From Sanguibacter inulinus (GTDB taxonomy: Bacteria; Actinomycetota; Actinomycetes; Actinomycetales; Cellulomonadaceae): 64,000 nucleotides of DNA. Shown piece by piece: positions 7,185-13,878 of this stretch; the stretch's first letter is position 1; every line of letters starts with the position of its first letter. The stretch covers positions 1-64,000 of the forward strand of contig NZ_JACBYE010000019.1 in NCBI RefSeq assembly GCF_013415325.1, read 5' to 3'. The notes beneath the pieces are model-generated. The model did not search any database. It was not told the DNA's origin and saw only the letters and a program-made list of their open reading frames with translations. The translations under genes and the position numbers were made by a program.

Positions 7185-9875
7185 GTGGCAAGCTCGACTG
7201 GACGACCTCAGCAGGGTCCGTCAGGCACGACGCCTGTCCGGGTCTCCGCGACCTCCCGTGCGACCGGGACCCCGGGCGCAGCACGCCCCGCCGCAGCGCC
7301 GGCTGCCGGCGCGAAGGGCGCGACCACGCCCCAGCGCGCCGCAACGAGCGCTCGCCCAGGCTCGATCCCGCCGGCGGCGGCAGGGAAGACCTCCCCGGCG
7401 AGGACCGCCGCGTCGGCGAGGACCAGTACCGCGACGAAGACCGGCGCAGCCACCACGGCCCGCACGTCCGCGAAGAGCGGCGCAGCTGCTGGGGGCAAGG
7501 GCGCTGCAGGCGCCGGCTCGGGCGGCAAGGGCGGTGGCGGCGGACGTCGCCGGTTCTTCAACTACCCGCGGTACGGCAAGGGCCCGATCCGCCGCTGGAT
7601 CCCCTCGTGGCGCTTCGTGCTCGGAGCGATCCTCACGGGCATCGCCCTGGTCTGCGGCATCGTCATCGCCGCCTACGTGAGCCTGGCCGTCCCCACCCCC
7701 GACTCGGTGACCCTCCCCGAGAAGTCCACGGTCTACTACGCGACCGGCGAGCCCATGACGGTCTTCGCCGACCAGGACCGCGAGATCATCCCGGGCGACC
7801 AGATCCCGCAGCACGTGCGCGACGCCGCCGTGGCCGCCGAGGACCGCTCGTTCTACGACAACTCCGGGATCGACCCCAAGGGCCTCACGCGTGCCTTCAT
7901 CGGCAACGTCAAGGCGGCCCTCGGTGACGGTCGGGTGACAGGTGGTTCGACCATCACGCAGCAGTACGTCGAGCGTTACTACACGGGCGAGACGACGACG
8001 AGCTACGCGGGCAAGTTCAAGGAGATGCTCCTCGCGGTCAAGATCGACCGGCAGGAGAAGAAGGAAGACATCCTCGCGAACTACCTCAACACCATCTACC
8101 TCGGACGCGGTGCGTACGGCATCCAGGTGGCGGCGACCAAGTACTTCGGCATCCCGGCCTCGGAGCTGACGGTCTCGCAGGGCGCGCTCATCGCCGGGAT
8201 CATCCCGTCCCCGTCGAACTGGGACCCGCAGTCCAACCCCGAGAAGGCTCAGGAGCGGTGGAAGTACGTGCTCGACGGCATGCTCGCCGAGGGGTTCCTC
8301 ACCCAGGCGGAGTACGACGAGGCCAGCGCGACCTTCCCCGAGACCATCCCCTATGAGCAGACCAACCGGAAGGAAGGTCCGCAGGGGTACCTCATCGACA
8401 TGGTCGAGCGTGAGCTCGCGGCCCTGCCCGAGCCGATCACCCGCGAAGACCTCGACAGCGGAGGGCTGACCGTCCGCACGACGATCGACTACGGGATCCA
8501 GTCGATGGCCGTCGACTCTGTCAACGCCATGCCGCAGGACAGCGCGCCGAACCTCAAGAAGTCCGTCGTGACGGTGGACTCCACGACGGGCGGCTACCTC
8601 GCGGTCTACGGGGGAGCGGACTATCTCGCCTCGCAGTTCAACAGCGCGACGATGGACGTGGCGCAGGCCGGTTCGACGTTCAAGCCCTTCACGCTCATGG
8701 CCGCCCTCCAGGAGGGCAAGACGCTCAAGGACACCTTCGACGGGAACTCCCCCAAGGTCTTCCGCGACTACGACAACTACAAGGCGACGAACTTCGCCGA
8801 CACCAGCTATGGGCGGGTCTCGCTCGAGAAGGCCACCCAGGACTCCATCAACACGGCGTACCTGGAGCTCAACGACGAGATCGGACCGCAGCTGACGGTC
8901 GACGCAGCCGTGGCCGCAGGGATCCCGGCCGACTCGGTCGACCTCGACCCTGTCCTGTCCAACGTCCTCGGCACGGCTTCGGTGCACCCCGTCGACATCG
9001 CCCGTGCCTACACGACCTTCTCGACCAACGGCGAGTCGCGCACCCCGCACATCGTCGCGACAGTCACCAAGAAGGTCGACGGCGAGGACGCCGTGGTCTA
9101 CACGGCGAACACGACGGCCGAGCGCAAGTTCACGCCCGAGAACACCGCCGAGCTGACCTACGCGCTCACGCAGGTGGTCGAGAAGGGCTCGGGCAAGGCC
9201 GCCTCTGAGCTCGGCGTCCCGATCGCGGGCAAGACCGGGTCGACCAACGAGAACAAGTCAGCGTGGTTCGTCGGGTACACCCCGCAGTTCGTCACCGTGG
9301 TCTCGCTGTTCCAGTCTGGGCCCAACGGCGAGCAGGAGAGCATCACGCCCTTCGGCGGCTACCGGAACGTCACGGGTGCGACAGTGCCTGCGGACCTCTG
9401 GACCGACTACATGGGCAAGGTGCTCGCGGGACGTCCCGTGCTCGAGTTCCCCGAGCGGCCGTCACCCCCGAAGCCGACGGCCACACCGACGCCCACCCCT
9501 GAACCGACGACGGAGCCGCCAGCACCCACGACGGGTCTCGTCCCGGACGGGCTCGTGGGGAGCTCGGCCGACGCTGCCTCGGGTGCGATCGCGGCTGCGG
9601 GGCTGACCCCCTCGGTGTCCGAGCAGTTCGACCCGAGCGCGCCCGGGACCGTCATCAGCATCAACCCGGGTTCCGGGAGCGAGGTACCGCTCGGGTCGAC
9701 GGTCGCGGTCGTCGTGTCGAAGGGGCCGGAACCGGCACCTGAACCGGCACCGTCGACCCCAGCGCCGGCGCCGTCTCCCGAGCCGCCTCCCGCGCCTGAG
9801 CCGACGACGGAGCCGGAGCCGGAGCCGTCGCAGCCAGGCGCTGACGACGGCGCCGGGCTGCTGCCTGGAGGGTGA
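7185..9875 (+). CDS. Class A penicillin-binding protein (transglycosylase/transpeptidase) with PASTA domain
   Basis: The bifunctional enzyme polymerises and crosslinks peptidoglycan at the outer face of the membrane. It has 896 residues. A long Ala/Thr/Gly-rich cytoplasmic N-terminus (about 1-135) is followed by one membrane segment (about 143-166). The GT51 domain has EDRSFYDNSGIDPKG (Glu near residue 219) and GGSTITQQYVE. The transpeptidase has STFK (Ser near 497), SIN, and KTG near 683. One PASTA-like domain lies near residues 783-855, then a Pro/Glu-rich tail. Start: GTG 7185 after AGGAAAGG; the open frame continues upstream to 7014 without a ribosome site. A gene of this type beside ino1/padR and rpsF is common in actinobacteria. 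Confidence 0.93.
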   Translation: MASSTGRPQQGPSGTTPVRVSATSRATGTPGAARPAAAPAAGAKGATTPQRAATSARPGSIPPAAAGKTSPARTAASARTSTATKTGAATTARTSAKSGAAAGGKGAAGAGSGGKGGGGGRRRFFNYPRYGKGPIRRWIPSWRFVLGAILTGIALVCGIVIAAYVSLAVPTPDSVTLPEKSTVYYATGEPMTVFADQDREIIPGDQIPQHVRDAAVAAEDRSFYDNSGIDPKGLTRAFIGNVKAALGDGRVTGGSTITQQYVERYYTGETTTSYAGKFKEMLLAVKIDRQEKKEDILANYLNTIYLGRGAYGIQVAATKYFGIPASELTVSQGALIAGIIPSPSNWDPQSNPEKAQERWKYVLDGMLAEGFLTQAEYDEASATFPETIPYEQTNRKEGPQGYLIDMVERELAALPEPITREDLDSGGLTVRTTIDYGIQSMAVDSVNAMPQDSAPNLKKSVVTVDSTTGGYLAVYGGADYLASQFNSATMDVAQAGSTFKPFTLMAALQEGKTLKDTFDGNSPKVFRDYDNYKATNFADTSYGRVSLEKATQDSINTAYLELNDEIGPQLTVDAAVAAGIPADSVDLDPVLSNVLGTASVHPVDIARAYTTFSTNGESRTPHIVATVTKKVDGEDAVVYTANTTAERKFTPENTAELTYALTQVVEKGSGKAASELGVPIAGKTGSTNENKSAWFVGYTPQFVTVVSLFQSGPNGEQESITPFGGYRNVTGATVPADLWTDYMGKVLAGRPVLEFPERPSPPKPTATPTPTPEPTTEPPAPTTGLVPDGLVGSSADAASGAIAAAGLTPSVSEQFDPSAPGTVISINPGSGSEVPLGSTVAVVVSKGPEPAPEPAPSTPAPAPSPEPPPAPEPTTEPEPEPSQPGADDGAGLLPGG

Positions 9876-9888
9876 CGCGTCTGGTCGC

Positions 9889-9928
9889 GCGCACGGCCCG
9901 CTCGACCTCGGTCGGGCGGGCCGTGCGC
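9889..9928 (+). terminator. Strong hairpin terminator after the penicillin-binding protein gene
   Basis: GCGCACGGCCCG (9889-9900) pairs perfectly with CGGGCCGTGCGC (9917-9928), a 12-bp GC stem with a 16-nt loop, starting 14 nt after the stop codon. There is no U-run, as is usual in high-GC actinobacteria. Confidence 0.8.
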
Positions 9929-10014
9929 GTCTCACGGGACGCGCAGGTGCCTCGCTCCTAGGTCCAGGCGGGGGTTCCCGGCGGGACCTCGGGCGGGTAC
10001 CATTGGACACTGTT

Positions 10015-10055
10015 GTGTGCGTCCGGCTGCCCGCCATCGGGCAGGAGGCGCACAC
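10015..10055 (+). promoter_or_regulatory. Candidate S6:S18 ribosomal-protein leader (autoregulatory RNA) of rpsF
   Basis: GTGTGCG (10015-10021) pairs with CGCACAC (10049-10055), and CTGCCCG (10027-10033) pairs with CGGGCAG (10038-10044) around a CCAT tetraloop. The stems are separated by an asymmetric internal loop TCCGG/GAGG that contains a CCG. The bacterial S6:S18 leader described upstream of rpsF is a two-part stem with a CCG trinucleotide in the bulge, where the S6-S18 complex represses its own operon. The operon here encodes S6 and S18. The fold is seen directly; protein binding is inferred. A further hairpin, GGCCGGGA/TCCCGGCC, follows at 10061-10080. Confidence 0.65.
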
Positions 10056-10096
10056 CGAGCGGCCGGGACTCGTCCCGGCCGTACGTACGCACTAAC

Positions 10097-10139
10097 CCTC
10101 CTGTCACGGAAAGACCGTGACCGCTGAGTCCGTAGGAGG
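10097..10139 (+). promoter_or_regulatory. Hairpin plus anti-Shine-Dalgarno pairing before rpsF
   Basis: GTCACGG (10103-10109) and CCGTGAC (10115-10121) form a 7-bp hairpin with an AAAGA loop. CCTCCT (10097-10102), immediately before it, is complementary to AGGAGG (10134-10139), the rpsF ribosome-binding site, which sits 11 nt before the ATG. Pairing would hide the ribosome-binding site. It could be the expression platform for the S6:S18 leader upstream, but no mutually exclusive fold was tested. Confidence 0.45.
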
Positions 10140-10150
10140 TGGGTTCACAC

Positions 10151-10438
10151 ATGCGTCAGTACGAATTGATGATCATCCTCGATCCCGAGATCGAAGAGCG
10201 CACCGTCGCTCCGTCGCTCGACAAGTACCTCACGGTCATCTCGACCGAAGGTGGATCGGTCGACAAGGTCGACATCTGGGGCCGCCGCCGTCTGGCGTTC
10301 GAGATCCAGAAGAAGACAGAGGGCATCTACGCGGTGGTCGACTTCACCGCCACGCCTGCGACTGCCAAGGAGCTGGACCGTCAGCTCGGCCTCAACGAGG
10401 TCGTCCTGCGGACCAAGATCCTGCGCGCAGACGTCTGA
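10151..10438 (+). CDS. rpsF: 30S ribosomal protein S6
   Basis: The 95-residue protein starts [19 protein letters not shown] and has the family core [24 protein letters not shown]6 binds the platform of the 30S subunit together with S18. The ATG at 10151 is chosen because AGGAGG lies 11 nt upstream and the family begins at this residue; an in-frame GTG at 10139 lies inside the ribosome site. It is first of the rpsF-ssb-rpsR-rplI operon. Confidence 0.97.
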   Translation: MRQYELMIILDPEIEERTVAPSLDKYLTVISTEGGSVDKVDIWGRRRLAFEIQKKTEGIYAVVDFTATPATAKELDRQLGLNEVVLRTKILRADV

Positions 10439-10500
10439 GCACACGCTGAAGCACCTGCACGACCTCGCACGACCCGCACGGAATCGAATGGAGAGAAGCA

Positions 10501-10998
10501 ATGGCTGGTGACACCGTCATCACGGTGGTCGGGAACCTCACGGGCGACCCGGAGCTCCGCTTCACCCCGTCCGGGGCTGCGGTCGCGAACTTCACGATCG
10601 CGAACACGCCTCGGACCTTCGACCGCCAGAGCAACGAGTGGAAGGACGGCGACACGCTGTTCATGCGCTGCTCGATCTGGCGTGAGGCTGCTGAGAACGT
10701 CGCGGAGTCCCTCACCAAGGGAACCCGCGTCATCGCTCAGGGCCGACTCGTGCAGCGCTCGTACGAGACCCGTGAGGGTGAGAAGCGCACCGTCGTCGAG
10801 CTTCAGGTGGAGGAGATCGGTCCTTCCCTGAAGTACGCGTCCGCGAAGGTCACCCGAGCCCAGCGCTCGGGCGGCGGTGGCGGAGGCGGCTTCGGCGCCA
10901 GTTCTGGTGGACAGGCACAGGCAGACGACCCGTGGGCGACCGCAGGTCCGGCGTCGTCGAACAGCGCAAGCTCGTTCGCCGACGAGCCGCCGTTCTAG
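10501..10998 (+). CDS. ssb: Single-stranded DNA-binding protein
   Basis: The protein has 165 residues with an N-terminal OB-fold (about 1-110) starting [21 protein letters not shown] and containing [24 protein letters not shown]. A Gly-rich flexible linker follows, and the C-terminal tip ADEPPF is the acidic partner-binding tail. It protects single-stranded DNA in replication and repair. It lies between rpsF and rpsR, the usual arrangement, with GGAGAG before the ATG. Confidence 0.97.
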   Translation: MAGDTVITVVGNLTGDPELRFTPSGAAVANFTIANTPRTFDRQSNEWKDGDTLFMRCSIWREAAENVAESLTKGTRVIAQGRLVQRSYETREGEKRTVVELQVEEIGPSLKYASAKVTRAQRSGGGGGGGFGASSGGQAQADDPWATAGPASSNSASSFADEPPF

Positions 10999-11084
10999 TC
11001 CCCACCCCGTAGATCGCCTCCGGTCTCGTCCCCGCGCCACGCGCGCGGACGTCTGGAGCACCCTTGAGTGAAGGAGCAACCGCA

Positions 11085-11321
11085 ATGGCAAAGCCCGTTG
11101 TGCGTAAGCCGAAGAAGAAGTCCAACCCCCTGAAGTCGGCGAAGATCGAGACCGTCGACTACAAGGACACCGCGCTGCTGCGTAAGTTCATCTCGGACCG
11201 CGGGAAGATCCGCGCCCGTCGTGTCACCGGTGTGTCCACCCAGGAGCAGCGTCAGATCGCGCGTGCAGTCAAGAACGCACGCGAGATGGCTCTTCTCCCC
11301 TACTCGTCATCTGCACGCTGA
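11085..11321 (+). CDS. rpsR: 30S ribosomal protein S18
   Basis: The 78-residue basic protein contains the family core [50 protein letters not shown]. The start ATG 11085 follows AAGGAG; a TTG/ATG-like extension upstream lacks homology. The absence of Cys residues in the N-terminus suggests the zinc-free S18 type. It partners S6, encoded by the first gene of the operon. Confidence 0.97.
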   Translation: MAKPVVRKPKKKSNPLKSAKIETVDYKDTALLRKFISDRGKIRARRVTGVSTQEQRQIARAVKNAREMALLPYSSSAR

Positions 11322-11338
11322 GAAGGGGCTGAAGACAC

Positions 11339-11788
11339 ATGGCAAAGCTGATTCTTACCCACGAGGTCACCGGCCTCGGTGAGCCTGGCGACGTCGTCGA
11401 CGTCAAGGACGGGTTCGCCCGTAACTACCTCGTCCCGCGCAGCCTGGCCACCCCGTGGTCCAAGGGTGCCGAGTCGCAGGTGACCGCGATCCGCAAGGCC
11501 CGCAAGGCCCGCGAGATCGCCACCCTCGACGAGGCCAAGGCCACGCGTGACTCGCTGCAGTCGAAGCCTGTCGTCGTCAAGGCGAAGGCCGGCAACGGCG
11601 GTCGCCTCTTCGGCGCCGTCACCACGGCCGAGATCGCTGACGCGGTCGCTGCCCTCGGTGGCGTCACCGTCGACAAGCGCAAGATCGAGATCACCCAGCC
11701 GATCAAGTCGACCGGAGACTTCTCCGTGTCGGTCCGCCTGCACCCTGAGGTGTCGGCGAAGATCGCTGTGAAGGTCGTCGAGGCCTGA
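11339..11788 (+). CDS. rplI: 50S ribosomal protein L9
   Basis: The 149-residue protein begins [33 protein letters not shown], the rRNA-binding N-terminal domain of L9. A long charged helix and a C-terminal domain ending IAVKVVEA follow. It is the last gene of the operon, 17 nt after rpsR, and is followed by a strong terminator. Confidence 0.97.
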   Translation: MAKLILTHEVTGLGEPGDVVDVKDGFARNYLVPRSLATPWSKGAESQVTAIRKARKAREIATLDEAKATRDSLQSKPVVVKAKAGNGGRLFGAVTTAEIADAVAALGGVTVDKRKIEITQPIKSTGDFSVSVRLHPEVSAKIAVKVVEA

Positions 11789-11838
11789 GCATCTGACGAG
11801 CGCCCCCTCGGGGCGTGAGCCTGCAGCTCGTGCACGAC

Positions 11839-11878
11839 GCGAAGGGCCCGGACCTCCTCGGAGGACCGGGCCCTTCGC
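11839..11878 (+). terminator. Hairpin terminator after rplI
   Basis: GCGAAGGGCCCG (11839-11850) pairs with CGGGCCCTTCGC (11867-11878), a perfect 12-bp stem, with TCCT/AGGA pairing in the loop. It ends the rpsF-ssb-rpsR-rplI unit about 50 nt past the stop. Confidence 0.85.
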
Positions 11879-11897
11879 CGTGCTCGGGGGCTGGCTG

Positions 11898-12047
11898 TCA
11901 GAGACCGACGACCCGTCGGAGCCCTGCCTCGACGGCGTCCATGAGGTTGCCCGGGAGGATGGTGCCGGTCGGGTCGATGTCTGTGCGGTCGACGGTCATC
12001 GGCTGCGACACGGTGACGACCGAGTCTCTCGGCAGACCGGAGGCCAT
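11898..12047 (-). pseudogene. C-terminal relic of a MazF/PemK-family mRNA interferase
   Basis: Read on the minus strand, 12047-11898 encodes about 49 residues: GLPRDSVVTVSQPMTVDRTDID, then GTILPGNLMDAVEAGLRRVVGL and stop. This matches the C-terminal part of PemK/MazF toxins (pattern S-V-V/A-N-V-S-Q...T-V-D-R...L...V-D-x-G-L-R). The N-terminal two thirds are missing, replaced upstream by the repeat at 12099-12169. No antitoxin gene is visible. It is therefore a decayed toxin gene. The rest of the 11789-12196 gap holds only the terminator and the repeat. Confidence 0.6.
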
Positions 12048-12098
12048 GCACGTGAGACGCCGAGGTCGCACGCAGCACCTCCGGGTCGCACGCATCGT

Positions 12099-12169
12099 CA
12101 CGAGGTCGTGCAGACACGCCGGATCAGGGTCTTCTGGGGCGGGTCCTGGCGTGCTCGTGCGACCTCGTG
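12099..12169. repeat. Imperfect 22-bp inverted repeat, same family as 3102-3213
   Basis: The left arm CACGAGGTCGTGCAGACACG (extending to 12120) and the right arm at 12148-12169 (GGCGTGCTCGTGCGACCTCG then TG) are inverted complements apart from about four positions. The right arm of the pair near 3192-3213 matches the complement of this left arm with about one difference. The element abuts the truncated MazF-like relic. Confidence 0.6.
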
Positions 12170-12196
12170 GTCGTCTGTGCGACCTCGATCAGGGAG

Positions 12197-13549
12197 TCAG
12201 GCGCCGGCGACCATCCAGCGGTCGGAGCGGGCGCGCAGGCCTGTCGTGACGGCGCGGGCGAGCATGAAGACGCCGGCGAAGGCGAGCCACAGCCACGCGA
12301 GACCGGCTGGACCCTCGGGAGCCCACGCGCGGACGGCGAGGGCGACAGGGGCGTAGACGACCACGGTGAGCATGCCAGCCCATGCGAGGTAGCGACCGTC
12401 GCCCGCGCCGATGAGCACGCCGTCGAGCACGAAGACCCAGCCGGCGAGCGGCATGAGCGCCCCGGCGACCACCATGCCGAGCGTGATGGCGACCCGGACC
12501 TCGTGGTCGGTCGTGAAGAGCAGCGCGAACCACCAGCCCCCGGCGGCGATGACCACGCCGATGGCCGCTCCGGCGCCGACCCCCCACTGGAGGGTGCGAC
12601 GCAGGATCGCCCGGGTCTCGGAGACGTCGCCGGCACCGAGCCTGTGCCCGATGAGTGCCTGCGCGGCGATCGCGAGGGCGTCGAGGGCGAAGGCGGCCAG
12701 ACCCCACACGCTGTTGAGCACCTGGTACCCGGCGAGGTTCACAGCCCCGAGGCCCGTCGCGACGAAGACCGTGAGCAGGATGGCGAGCCGCAGCGAGAGG
12801 GTCCGGACGAAGAGGGGTACCCCGGCGCGGGCGTTGGCGAGGATGCCTCCGGAGGTTGGGCGCAGCGAGGCACCGGCTGCTCGTGCTCCGCGGACCACGA
12901 CGACCGTGAGCACGGCGCCCATCGTCAGCTGGGTGGCGGCGGTCCCCGCAGCCGATCCGGCGATGCCGAGCCCGAGCCCGTAGACGAGCACGACGTTGAG
13001 GACAGTGTTGGTCACGGCCCCGCCCACTGCGACGTACAGCGGGGTGCGGGTGTCCTGGAGGCCGCGCAGCACGCCTGTCGACGCGAGGACCACGAGCATC
13101 CCGGGGAGGCCTAGGCTCGACCAGCGCAGATAGGTCACCGCGTGCCCGGCGACGGCGCCGTCGGCGCCCATCGCGCTGATCGCCCAGGGGGCGGAGAGCC
13201 ACAGCGCCGTCGCGAGGACGACACCGAGACCTGCGGCCAGCCACATGCCGTCGACACCGGACTGGAGCGCCTCGGCGCGGTGACCTGCACCGACCCTGCG
13301 GGCGACCGAGGCCGTCGTCGCGTAGGCGAGGAACACGCACAGCCCGACGAGGGTCAGCAGGATCGTCGACGCGACGGAGAGCCCCGCGAGGTGCGCCGTC
13401 CCCAGGTGGCCGACGACCGCGGAGTCGACGAGGACGAAGATCGGCTCGGCGACGAGCGCCCCGAGAGCGGGCACGGCGAGCGCGAGGATCTGACGGTCGA
13501 GGGGACGACGGGGTCCGCGGTGCTCACGGGGCGCAGCACTGTCCGCCAC
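12197..13549 (-). CDS. MATE family efflux transporter (DinF-like)
   Basis: The protein has 450 residues with about 12 membrane segments. It begins with the cytoplasmic stretch PLDRQILALAVPALGALVAEPIFVLVDSAVVGHLGTAHLAGLS, typical of the DinF branch of MATE exporters. The pseudo-repeat appears again as LTVFVATGLGAVNLAGYQVLNSVW. These proteins export cationic or toxic organic compounds using Na+ or H+. The start is GTG 13549 because GGGAGG lies six bases upstream; an in-frame ATG at 13588 has no ribosome site and would overlap the DnaA-box region. It is divergent from dnaB. Confidence 0.88.
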   Translation of the reverse strand: MADSAAPREHRGPRRPLDRQILALAVPALGALVAEPIFVLVDSAVVGHLGTAHLAGLSVASTILLTLVGLCVFLAYATTASVARRVGAGHRAEALQSGVDGMWLAAGLGVVLATALWLSAPWAISAMGADGAVAGHAVTYLRWSSLGLPGMLVVLASTGVLRGLQDTRTPLYVAVGGAVTNTVLNVVLVYGLGLGIAGSAAGTAATQLTMGAVLTVVVVRGARAAGASLRPTSGGILANARAGVPLFVRTLSLRLAILLTVFVATGLGAVNLAGYQVLNSVWGLAAFALDALAIAAQALIGHRLGAGDVSETRAILRRTLQWGVGAGAAIGVVIAAGGWWFALLFTTDHEVRVAITLGMVVAGALMPLAGWVFVLDGVLIGAGDGRYLAWAGMLTVVVYAPVALAVRAWAPEGPAGLAWLWLAFAGVFMLARAVTTGLRARSDRWMVAGA

Positions 13550-13579
13550 GTGGTCCCTCCCAGGGTCGAGGCATGGATA

Positions 13580-13759
13580 TGTGGACAACGAATCTTCTCA
13601 TCCACAGGCAGATCGGCGGAATTCCGGGGCTGAGAGCCTGATATTCGGCTGAGATCCGCGGTTGTCCCCAGTTATCCCCATGGTTATGCACACTGTGGAT
13701 GACCAGCAGCCAGCACCTGAGGAAGTTATCCCCAAGGGTGGGGACAAACCTGTGGATGA
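13580..13759. promoter_or_regulatory. Cluster of nine DnaA-box-like 9-mers upstream of dnaB
   Basis: Within 180 bp there are: TGTGGACAA (13580, complement TTGTCCACA, the actinobacterial consensus), TCATCCACA (13598), TTGTCCCCA (13662), TTATCCCCA (13672), TTATGCACA (13684), TGTGGATGA (13694), TTATCCCCA (13726), TGGGGACAA (13739) and TGTGGATGA (13751). Both orientations occur. The cluster fills the divergent gap between the MATE gene and dnaB and ends 120 bp before the dnaB ATG. DnaA regulation of dnaB, or DnaA titration, is plausible. No dnaA or dnaN is nearby, so it is not a classical oriC. Confidence 0.65.
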
Positions 13760-13878
13760 CGTGGTTGATCGAGGGACTGGAGGCGCGTACGGTGCAGGCG
13801 GCAACCACCGACGAAGACCCCGTGTCGGTGGCGAGGCGTAGACCTGAGACCTCGCCCGCACAGCAAGGACGGACCACC

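Noticed and set aside
12050-13588. Longer MATE protein starting at ATG 13588
   Set aside because: It has no ribosome site and would extend over a DnaA box; GTG 13549 has GGGAGG at ideal spacing.
13580-13759. Chromosomal origin oriC
   Set aside because: DnaA boxes are dense, but dnaA, dnaN, rpmH and an obvious AT-rich unwinding region are absent; I keep it as a DnaA-binding cluster only.
13699-13878. N-terminal extension of DnaB by 60 residues
   Set aside because: The extension is encoded within the DnaA-box region, does not look like DnaB, and ATG 13879 has AAGGA upstream.
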